The notes beneath the pieces were generated by a model. That model was not told the DNA's origin and ran no database searches. It worked only from the letters and a program-made list of their open reading frames with translations. A program made the position numbers and the translations under genes. DNA of 35,252 bases. It comes from an uncultured Prevotellaceae bacterium. GTDB taxonomy: Bacteria > Bacteroidota > Bacteroidia > Bacteroidales > Muribaculaceae. The first letter of the stretch is position 1. Every line of letters starts with the position of its first letter. Positions 24,880-31,966 of the stretch are shown here, one piece after another. The stretch is taken from positions 1-35,252 of the forward strand of contig CAMJJG010000027.1 in the NCBI GenBank assembly GCA_946406035.1, given 5' to 3'.

Positions 24880-26295
24880 ATGTATAACGTCAAATCAAAT
24901 CATGCCGATGAATTTATCGACGATAGCGAGATACTAGAGACCTTGTCCTATGCCGAAAGGAACAAGAGTAACCGAGCATTGATCGAGGAGATCATTAACA
25001 AGGCTGCCCTGTGCAAGGGTCTGACCCACCGCGAGGCTGCAGTATTGCTCGATTGTGACCAGCCCGACCTGATTGAGCGCTATGAGCAACTGGCCCGAGA
25101 AGTGAAGCACCGCTTCTACGGCAACCGCATTGTCATGTTTGCACCGTTGTATCTTTCCAACTACTGCATCAATGGCTGCGTGTATTGCCCCTACCATGCC
25201 AAGAACAAAACCATTCCCCGCAAGAAACTCTCTCAGGACGAAATCCGCGCCGAGGTCGAAGCGCTGGTCAAAATGGGCCACAAGCGCATCGCCCTCGAGG
25301 CTGGTGAGCACCCTGTGATGAATCCGCTGGAGTACATTCTGGAGTCGATACACACCATCTATGACACCAAGGTGGGCAATGGTGAGATACGCCGCCTGAA
25401 CGTGAATATCGCGGCCACCGAGGTCGATTCCTACCGGAAACTCAAGGAAGCCGGCATCGGCACCTATATCCTGTTCCAGGAGACCTATAACCGCAAGAAT
25501 TATGAGGCGCTGCATCCCACTGGCCCCAAAAGCAACTACTGCTACCACACCGAGGCCATGGACCGCGCCCAGCTGGGAGGCTGTGACGACGTGGGCATCG
25601 GCGTACTGTATGGCCTGACGACCTATCGTTATGATTTTGTGGGACTGCTCATGCATGCCGAGCACCTGGAGGCCCGGTTTGGCGTGGGACCACACACCAT
25701 CAGCGTGCCGCGCATCTGCCCTGCCGAGGATATCACCCTGGATGAGTTCCCCGATGTGCTGCCCGATGACATCTTCTGCCGCATCATTGCCGTCATCCGA
25801 CTGGCAGTGCCCTATACCGGCATGATCATCTCGACCCGCGAGAGCCAGAGTGTGCGCTCTAAGGTACTGGAGCTCGGTGTGTCGCAGATCAGCGGAGGCA
25901 GCCGCACAAGCGTGGGTGGTTACACCACCGTCGAGAGGCATGACGAGACAGCCCAGTTTGACGTGAGCGATACCCGCACCCTCGATGAGGTCATCAACTG
26001 GTTGCTGTCCATCGGCTATCTGCCCAGCTTCTGCACAGCATGCTACCGCTCAGGACGAACCGGCGACCGTTTCATGGAACTGGTAAAAAGCGGGAAATTA
26101 GCTGACATCTGCACGCCTAATGCCTTGATGACGTTGAAGGAATATCTCATGGACTTTGCCAGCGAAGACACCATAGCCAAGGGCAATGCGCTCATCGAGC
26201 AAGAACTAGCCAAGATGCCCAACCCGAGCGTGCGAGAAATCGCCTCACAGCGCATCGTTGATATCGCTAATGGCAAGCGGGACTTCTACTTTTAA
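24880..26295 (+). CDS. hydG: [FeFe] hydrogenase maturase HydG (radical SAM tyrosine lyase)
   Basis: Cleaves tyrosine to make the CO and CN ligands of the H-cluster as an Fe(CO)2CN synthon. The 471 residues hold the radical SAM motif CINGCVYC (CX3CX2C) near residue 98, preceded by APLYLSNY. The HydG-specific C-terminal auxiliary-cluster motif is CTACYRSGRTG with a third cysteine 22 residues later (CX2CX22C). This C-terminal motif and the QETYNRKNYEALHPTGPKS segment separate it from ThiH. It is followed after 103 bases by hydF, with a long hairpin between. Confidence 0.96.
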   Translation: MYNVKSNHADEFIDDSEILETLSYAERNKSNRALIEEIINKAALCKGLTHREAAVLLDCDQPDLIERYEQLAREVKHRFYGNRIVMFAPLYLSNYCINGCVYCPYHAKNKTIPRKKLSQDEIRAEVEALVKMGHKRIALEAGEHPVMNPLEYILESIHTIYDTKVGNGEIRRLNVNIAATEVDSYRKLKEAGIGTYILFQETYNRKNYEALHPTGPKSNYCYHTEAMDRAQLGGCDDVGIGVLYGLTTYRYDFVGLLMHAEHLEARFGVGPHTISVPRICPAEDITLDEFPDVLPDDIFCRIIAVIRLAVPYTGMIISTRESQSVRSKVLELGVSQISGGSRTSVGGYTTVERHDETAQFDVSDTRTLDEVINWLLSIGYLPSFCTACYRSGRTGDRFMELVKSGKLADICTPNALMTLKEYLMDFASEDTIAKGNALIEQELAKMPNPSVREIASQRIVDIANGKRDFYF

Positions 26296-26312
26296 ACGAT
26301 AGAACTATCACG

Positions 26313-26380
26313 ACAACAAGGAACGGCAATCAACAACCCTAAAGCTCTCTTTAATTGTTGATATTGCTGTTCCTTGTTGT
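26313..26380 (+). repeat. Long hairpin between hydG and hydF
   Basis: The left arm (26313-26336, beginning ACAACAAGGAAC) pairs with the right arm (26355-26380, ending GTTCCTTGTTGT). About 24 base pairs form with a single G-U pair and a 2-base bulge; the loop is 18 bases. The right arm is followed by TAAAAC, not a T-run, so an efficient intrinsic terminator is unlikely. No -7 element precedes hydF, so hydF probably depends on read-through from hydG. Possible roles are partial termination, mRNA stabilisation of hydG, or a dispersed palindromic repeat. Confidence 0.72.
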
Positions 26381-26398
26381 TAAAACATCAATTTAGAT

Positions 26399-27592
26399 AT
26401 GGGACTAAACAGCACACCGCACAGCGAGCGTTTACACATCGCCTTGTTTGGACGGCGCAATGTGGGAAAATCCTCGCTTATCAACGCTCTCACGGGGCAA
26501 CAGGTGGCCCTGGTGAGTGATGTGCCAGGAACGACAACCGATCCCGTGCTCAAAGCGATGGAAATATCGCCCATCGGACCATGTGTGTTAATTGACACAG
26601 CAGGATTTGATGATTCGGGCAGCGTGGGAGAACTGCGCGCCCAACGCACACGTGAAGTGATCAAGCAGGCCGATATCGCGGTCATTGTGACCGACGGAAC
26701 AACCCTTGAACAGGAATCGGCATGGGCCAGGCAGCTCAAGCAGGCCAATGTTCCATTTCTGGCCGTATTGAACAAGATTGACCTGATGGCCGAAGTAAGC
26801 TCCACCCTACTCGACGCCATCGCTAAACGGCTCGGGAGCGAGGTTGTAGCCGTTAGCGCCCTACAGGGTACCGGTTTGGACTTGCTGCGACAAACCATGG
26901 CCAGACTCATTCCTGATGATGACGACCAGTCACTCACCGGTGAACTGGCCCATCCTGGCGATACTGTCATGCTGGTAATGCCCCAAGACCCCCAAGCCCC
27001 CAAAGGACGCTTAATACTGCCTCAGGTGCAGACACTGCGGGACCTGCTGGACAAGGGGTGTATTGCCGTGTGCACCACTACCGATGATATTGACCGCACC
27101 CTGGCATCGCTACGCGAGCCACCGCATCTCATTATTACCGACTCACAGGTATTTGATATCGTTGAGAAGAAGAAACCTGAGGCTAGCCTGCTCACATCAT
27201 TTTCGGTGCTCATGGCTGCCCACAAGGGCGAAATGCGCTTCTTCGTCAGGAGCGCCATGGCTATTGACCGACTTAACCGACAGTCACGCGTGCTCATTGC
27301 CGAAGCCTGCACCCATGCCCCGCTTGCCGAGGACATCGGGCGTGAAAAAATACCCCGCATGCTGCGTCAGCGAGTGGGAGAAGAATTGACCGTGGATATT
27401 GTAGCCGGGAAGGATTTCCCCGATGACGTGACGAGCTATGACCTGGTCATCCATTGCGGTGCGTGCATGTTCAACCGGCGCTTCATGCTGTCGCGCGTGG
27501 ACCAATGCCGACGCCAGGGCACGCCGATGACCAACTATGGCATAGCTATCGCCCATATCAAGGGCATCCTCACCAAAGTATCCTTGCCGTGA
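26399..27592 (+). CDS. hydF: [FeFe] hydrogenase maturation GTPase HydF
   Basis: Scaffold that assembles and delivers the 2Fe subcluster to HydA. The 397 residues start with a TrmE/Era-type GTPase domain: G1 GRRNVGKSS, G2/switch VPGTTTDPV, G3 DTAGFDD, G4 NKID. The C-terminal cluster-binding domain has CTH followed 45 residues later by HCGAC (CxHx45HCxxC), the expected [4Fe-4S] site. It is downstream of hydG and converges on the second hydrogenase gene with only 18 bases between the stops and no obvious terminator. Confidence 0.95.
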   Translation: MGLNSTPHSERLHIALFGRRNVGKSSLINALTGQQVALVSDVPGTTTDPVLKAMEISPIGPCVLIDTAGFDDSGSVGELRAQRTREVIKQADIAVIVTDGTTLEQESAWARQLKQANVPFLAVLNKIDLMAEVSSTLLDAIAKRLGSEVVAVSALQGTGLDLLRQTMARLIPDDDDQSLTGELAHPGDTVMLVMPQDPQAPKGRLILPQVQTLRDLLDKGCIAVCTTTDDIDRTLASLREPPHLIITDSQVFDIVEKKKPEASLLTSFSVLMAAHKGEMRFFVRSAMAIDRLNRQSRVLIAEACTHAPLAEDIGREKIPRMLRQRVGEELTVDIVAGKDFPDDVTSYDLVIHCGACMFNRRFMLSRVDQCRRQGTPMTNYGIAIAHIKGILTKVSLP

Positions 27593-27610
27593 CTAATATA
27601 AATAAATAGA

Positions 27611-29446
27611 TTACAAGATTGACTTGTCCCGATACTTGGTGTGGAGCAGGTCGTGGGCCTTGCCATGCAAGGGCTCACCGAGGAATTCCCGATAGAGGCG
27701 CTGAATGACAGGATTCTCGTGACTCTTGCGCAGCCGCTTACCGACGTCCTCGCTATAGATGGCCCGCTGGCGGGCTTTGATGACCTCGATGTCGCCATGG
27801 TGGTAGGGTTGCCCCGTGCCACCGATGCAACCACCAGGACAGGCCATGACCTCGATGACATGATACTCCATCTCGCCGGCACGCAGCTTGTCCATGACGA
27901 TGCGGGCGTTGGCCAGCGTGTTGACCACACACACCCTTAACTCAAAGCCATTGAGGTCGATGGTCGCCTCGCGGATACCATCCAAACCGCGCACCTCGTC
28001 AAACTCGATGCGAGGTAGCGACTGGCCTGTAAATTCCTCGTAAACCGTGCGCAACGCGGCCTCCATGACACCACCCGTGGTGCCGAAGATGGCTCCAGCG
28101 CCCGAGGAATCGCCTAAAGGAGAATCGAATTGCCCATCGCGCAAACGATCGAAGTCGATATTCATGCGCCTGATCAATTCCGCTAGCTCGATAGTCGTGA
28201 TGGAATAGTCCACATCGGGATTACCGTCGGTGATAAATTCATCGCGGGCGCATTCATATTTCTTGGATATACAGGGCATCACCGAAACCATTACCAACTT
28301 GTCCCGAGGAATGCCCATGCGCTGTGCCCAATAGGTCTTGAGCACTGCTCCAAGCATCTGGGCCGGGGACTTGCACGTCGATGGATACTCGCGCAGGTCA
28401 GGATAGTCGTTCTCGAAGAAGTTGACCCATGCCGGGCAACATGACGTGGTGATGGGGATGCGCACCGTCTTGTCACCAGCCATGTACTTCCTCAAGCGGT
28501 CGACAATCTCGGCTGCTTCCTCCATGATAGTGATATCGGCACCAAAGTCGGTGTCGAACACATAGTCCACACCCACCTTGCGCAACGCCGTTATCATTTT
28601 GCCCGTGACGATGGTGCCCGGGGGCATGCCGAACTCCTCGCCCAGTGCATAACGCACGGCGGGAGCAGTCTGGGCCACAACAATCTTGTCAGGGTCGGCC
28701 ACATCGACCAGGAGGTCCTCGACATAGTTGCGCTCACTCAGCGCGCCCACTGGCCCGTGAATCGCACCAAACTTGCACTTGGTCGCGCAGTGACCGCAAC
28801 AGGTACACTTGTAGGGGTTGACAACGTGCGGGTGACGCAGGTCGCCAACGATGGCTTGACTGGAACAACCACGCTTGCATGCACCACAGCCCTTGCATTT
28901 GTCCTCATCAATCATATAGGACATCACCGAGAGGAACTTCTTACCGCCAATCTCGTAGATGTAGTCGTGCAACATGGCATCCATCGAGAGTTGCTTGGGA
29001 AGTGAGCTCCAGTGCTTGGCGTCATCAACCAACTGGTGGGCCGTGAAGTCAACATATTGCAAGCGCTCAAGCAGCTTGCCATCAATGATGTGGGTCTTGA
29101 CGATGTCCTCGACATCCTCGGGATGCACCTGCACATATGTCGTGTTGTCGGGCATGATCCTGACAATGGGGCCCTTAGCACAAAAGCCGAAGCAGCCGGT
29201 GGCAACGACGTCGACACGGCTACCGAGGCCGTATTCGGCAATCACACGGATAAAGTTGTCGATTATTTTAAGGCTGCCTGAATTATAGCAGGCCGACCCG
29301 CTGCAGCACAATACCTGGATATGGGCATTACCAATCAGACCGTAGTCCTGGGCACTAGGGGTGGTATCTTCACTTTGAGGCGCGCTTCCCTCACGTGCAG
29401 GGTTAACGTTCTTCTTGATTGATGCGTCGTTGGGTTGTGTATTCAT
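27611..29446 (-). CDS. [FeFe] hydrogenase with HydB-derived N-terminal Fe-S domains (HydB-HydA chimera)
   Basis: A 611-residue single-chain [FeFe] hydrogenase. Residues 42-133 are a thioredoxin-like [2Fe-2S] domain (C48, C53, CFGFC) aligning without gaps to HydB 43-134 (56 of 92 identical by hand). Residues 179-229 hold two [4Fe-4S] sites (CKGCGAC; CTCCGHC) matching HydB 582-632 (30 of 51). From about 232 on it is HydA-like; residues 251-611 align gap-free with HydA 229-589. H-cluster motifs: TSCCPAW (C336 proton relay, C337 ligand), MPCISKKYE (C392), ACPGGC (C536, C540). It lacks the FMN/NADH module of HydB and the N-terminal [2Fe-2S]/His-ligated cluster module of HydA. Own promoter at 29512-29542. 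ATG 29446 is preferred; ATG 29491 is an alternative. Confidence 0.92.
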   Translation of the reverse strand: MNTQPNDASIKKNVNPAREGSAPQSEDTTPSAQDYGLIGNAHIQVLCCSGSACYNSGSLKIIDNFIRVIAEYGLGSRVDVVATGCFGFCAKGPIVRIMPDNTTYVQVHPEDVEDIVKTHIIDGKLLERLQYVDFTAHQLVDDAKHWSSLPKQLSMDAMLHDYIYEIGGKKFLSVMSYMIDEDKCKGCGACKRGCSSQAIVGDLRHPHVVNPYKCTCCGHCATKCKFGAIHGPVGALSERNYVEDLLVDVADPDKIVVAQTAPAVRYALGEEFGMPPGTIVTGKMITALRKVGVDYVFDTDFGADITIMEEAAEIVDRLRKYMAGDKTVRIPITTSCCPAWVNFFENDYPDLREYPSTCKSPAQMLGAVLKTYWAQRMGIPRDKLVMVSVMPCISKKYECARDEFITDGNPDVDYSITTIELAELIRRMNIDFDRLRDGQFDSPLGDSSGAGAIFGTTGGVMEAALRTVYEEFTGQSLPRIEFDEVRGLDGIREATIDLNGFELRVCVVNTLANARIVMDKLRAGEMEYHVIEVMACPGGCIGGTGQPYHHGDIEVIKARQRAIYSEDVGKRLRKSHENPVIQRLYREFLGEPLHGKAHDLLHTKYRDKSIL

Positions 29447-29511
29447 TGACAGTGAACAGGTTAATAGAGGATATAACGTCTGACAAGTCATGACGCCATA
29501 AAAACTGGTCA

Positions 29512-29542
29512 CAAAATTACACTTTTTTTGACGAAAACACAA
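29512..29542 (-). promoter_or_regulatory. Consensus promoter for the chimeric hydrogenase
   Basis: On the minus strand TTG (29540-29542), 20 bases, TAATTTTG (29512-29519). It lies just downstream of the hydBAC terminator, so this hydrogenase is an independent transcript. Expected start of transcription is near 29505. Confidence 0.68.
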
Positions 29543-29592
29543 CGGTATTGCATGATTTTTGACAGAATGCCCCCTGTAGCGCGTCAACGCGC

Positions 29593-29629
29593 AAAAAGAG
29601 CAGGGAAACCTGCATGAGGCTCCCTGCTC
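29593..29629 (-). terminator. Intrinsic terminator of the hydBAC operon
   Basis: A 9-bp stem pairs 29598-29606 (GAGCAGGGA) with 29621-29629 (TCCCTGCTC). Read on the minus strand it is followed by TTTTT (29597-29593). It lies 33 bases after the hydC stop. Confidence 0.78.
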
Positions 29630-29661
29630 GATAAATAGTGATGAGTTATTGCTCTATAAAA

Positions 29662-30153
29662 TTAATCTTGAGCGGCGACGTCTTCAAGAATCTTGCGAAC
29701 GTCCTTGACCTCGAGACGGCCATAGACGTGCTCACCGATCATCACAACGGGAGCCAAACCGCAAGCGCCCACACAGCGCAGGCAATCGAGCGAGAACTTG
29801 CCGTCCTCGGTCGTTTCGCCCACCTCGATGTTGAGAATGCGCTTGATTTCCTCAAGCAGACGCTCGGAACCACGCACATAGCATGCGGTGCCCAGACATA
29901 CCGAAATGGGGTGCTTTCCCTTGGGGGTCATGGTGAAGAACGAGTAGAACGTCACCACGCCATAGACCTTGGAAGCCGGGATCCCCAGTTTGCGGGCGAT
30001 GATGCGCTGCATCTCCTCGGGGAGATAGCCATGCAGAGCCTGGCACTCGTGCAGCACATTAATCAGCTCACCAGGCTTATTGCCGTGCTTGTCACAGATT
30101 TCTTCAACCTGTTGAACAACTGTACACGCCAGTTTGATTTCTTGTTTCTTCAT
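29662..30153 (-). CDS. hydC: Bifurcating [FeFe] hydrogenase subunit HydC (NuoE-like)
   Basis: The small subunit of the HydABC trimer, 163 residues. An N-terminal helical bundle (to about 75, with LHECQALHGYLPEE and YGVVTFYSFF, typical of NuoE) precedes a thioredoxin-like [2Fe-2S] domain with ligands in VCLGTAC (Cx4C) and CVGAC (Cx3C). It docks on HydB. Last gene of the hydB-hydA-hydC operon, 29 bases behind hydA and followed by an intrinsic terminator. Confidence 0.94.
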   Translation of the reverse strand: MKKQEIKLACTVVQQVEEICDKHGNKPGELINVLHECQALHGYLPEEMQRIIARKLGIPASKVYGVVTFYSFFTMTPKGKHPISVCLGTACYVRGSERLLEEIKRILNIEVGETTEDGKFSLDCLRCVGACGLAPVVMIGEHVYGRLEVKDVRKILEDVAAQD

Positions 30154-30182
30154 ATTGTGATTGATGAAATTATACGAGTCAA

Positions 30183-31952
30183 TTAATGAATGGATTTGTC
30201 AAAATAGTGCGTGTGAAGCAGGTGATGAGCCTTCTCGCTCAACGGCTCGCCCAGGAAGTCCTTGTAGAGCTTCTGGATGTCGGGGTTCTCGTGGCTCTTG
30301 CGCAATGCCTTACCCTCGTCCTCGCGGTAGACGGCGGCAGCACGTGCCTTGAGAATCTCGATGTTGCCGTGATGGTAGGGCTGACCAGCGCCACCGATAC
30401 AACCACCGGGGCAGGCCATTACCTCAACCACATGGTAGTTGAGCTTGCCGGCACGCAGCATCTCCATGACCTTGCGTGCATTGCTCAGGGTGTGAGCTAC
30501 GCAAACGCGCAGGGTAAATCCGTTGAGATCGATCTCGGCCTCGCGGATGCCATCCAGACCACGCACATTGTTGAACTCAATGTGGGGCAAGGTCTTGCCA
30601 GTGTGGACCTCATAGACGGTGCGCAGAGCAGCCTCCATCACACCACCAGTGTTGGCAAAGATTGCACCTGCACCAGTTGACTCGCCCAGAGGTGAATCAA
30701 AGTCACTGTCGGGGAGATTGGTGAAGTCGATGTTGGCACGCTTGATCAGGCGGCCCAACTCGCGGGTCGAGATGCTGTAATCCACATCGGGATTGCCATC
30801 CACCTTGAACTCGTCACGTCCGCACTCATACTTCTTGGCCAAGCAGGGCATTACCGATACAACGACCAGTTTCTCGCGGGGGATACCCATCTTCTCGGCC
30901 CAGTAGGTCTTGGCAACAGCGCCAAACATCTGAGCGGGAGACTTGGCGCTCGAGGGGTACTCGAGCAGATCGGGGAACTCATGCTCATAGAAGTTAACCC
31001 ATGCGGGGCAGCACGATGTCATGATGGGTAGCTTCACGTCCTTGTCGCCAGCGAGGAACTTATTGAGGCGTTGCAGGATCTCGGCGCCCTCCTCCATGAT
31101 GGTAAGGTCGGCAGCGAAATCGGTGTCAAACACGTAGTCAAATCCCAGGTCGCGCAGGGCGGTTGCCAGCTTGCCGGTGACGATGGTGCCAGGCTTCATG
31201 CCAAACTCCTCGCCCAGAGCCACGCGCACGGCAGGAGCCGGCTGTGCGACAACCACCTTGTCGGGGTTGGTGAGGTCGTCCATGAGCTGGTTGGTATAGT
31301 CATGCTCGGTGAGTGCACCAGTGGGGCACACAGCGACACACTGGCCGCAATAGGTACAGTTGGTGTCGGTGAACATCTGGTCGAACGTCGGAGCGATGGT
31401 GGTGTTGAAACCACGACGGATTGCGCTGAGCACACCGACCGACTGCACATTGTTGCAGACACTCTCGCAACGGCGACAGTAAACGCACTTCTCCATGTTG
31501 CGGGTGATGGCGGGGGTGAGTTCTTGCTTGCGCTCGCTCTGTTCGCCGCCATTGTAGGGCATCTTGCGAATGTTGAAGCGCATTACCAGGCGCTGCAACT
31601 CACAGTCACTGCACTTGGGGCAGGTCAAGCAATCGTTGGGATGATCGCTGAGCATCAACTCGGCAACGGTCTTGCGGGCACGAATCACTCGAGCGCTGTT
31701 GGTATGAACCACCATACCGGGAGTGACGCGGGTGGCGCAGGCGGGTGCCAGGTTGCGACGACCCTCGACCTCGACTACACAGAGGCGGCACGAGGCGGGA
31801 GTATTCTTGACGCAGGTACCCTCCAGGTCAATATGGCACAAGGTGGGGATGCTGATACCGACCGTCTTGGCAGCGTCGAGCAGCATCGTTCCGGCGGGGA
31901 CACACACCTCATGTTTGTCTATCGTGAGATTGATCATATTCTTTTCTTCCAT
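30183..31952 (-). CDS. hydA: Bifurcating [FeFe] hydrogenase catalytic subunit HydA
   Basis: H-cluster subunit of the trimer, 589 residues. Domains in order: plant-type [2Fe-2S] (C39, SCRLC C55/C58, C72), His-ligated [4Fe-4S] (H104, C108, C111, C117), two [4Fe-4S] sites (C156-C166; C199-C209), H-cluster domain (TSCCPAW C314/C315; MPCLAKKYE C370; ACPGGC C514/C518) and the C-terminal small-subunit-like region. This matches group A3/M3 hydrogenases that couple NADH and ferredoxin to H2. ATG 31952 lies 14 bases after the hydB stop; an alternative ATG at 31937 follows GGAAGAAAAG and cannot be excluded. Any longer start would overlap hydB. Confidence 0.95.
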   Translation of the reverse strand: MEEKNMINLTIDKHEVCVPAGTMLLDAAKTVGISIPTLCHIDLEGTCVKNTPASCRLCVVEVEGRRNLAPACATRVTPGMVVHTNSARVIRARKTVAELMLSDHPNDCLTCPKCSDCELQRLVMRFNIRKMPYNGGEQSERKQELTPAITRNMEKCVYCRRCESVCNNVQSVGVLSAIRRGFNTTIAPTFDQMFTDTNCTYCGQCVAVCPTGALTEHDYTNQLMDDLTNPDKVVVAQPAPAVRVALGEEFGMKPGTIVTGKLATALRDLGFDYVFDTDFAADLTIMEEGAEILQRLNKFLAGDKDVKLPIMTSCCPAWVNFYEHEFPDLLEYPSSAKSPAQMFGAVAKTYWAEKMGIPREKLVVVSVMPCLAKKYECGRDEFKVDGNPDVDYSISTRELGRLIKRANIDFTNLPDSDFDSPLGESTGAGAIFANTGGVMEAALRTVYEVHTGKTLPHIEFNNVRGLDGIREAEIDLNGFTLRVCVAHTLSNARKVMEMLRAGKLNYHVVEVMACPGGCIGGAGQPYHHGNIEILKARAAAVYREDEGKALRKSHENPDIQKLYKDFLGEPLSEKAHHLLHTHYFDKSIH

Positions 31953-31966
31953 GATGCTATCGAGAT

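Noticed and set aside
24934-25941. 335-codon open frame antisense to hydG
   Set aside because: Complete overlap with an unmistakable HydG; no start signal or family motif.
27611-29446. Group B [FeFe] hydrogenase for the second enzyme
   Set aside because: It keeps both cysteines in TSCCPAW, whereas I recall group B proteins replacing the proton-relay cysteine; the H-domain is also closely similar to the adjacent group A-type HydA.
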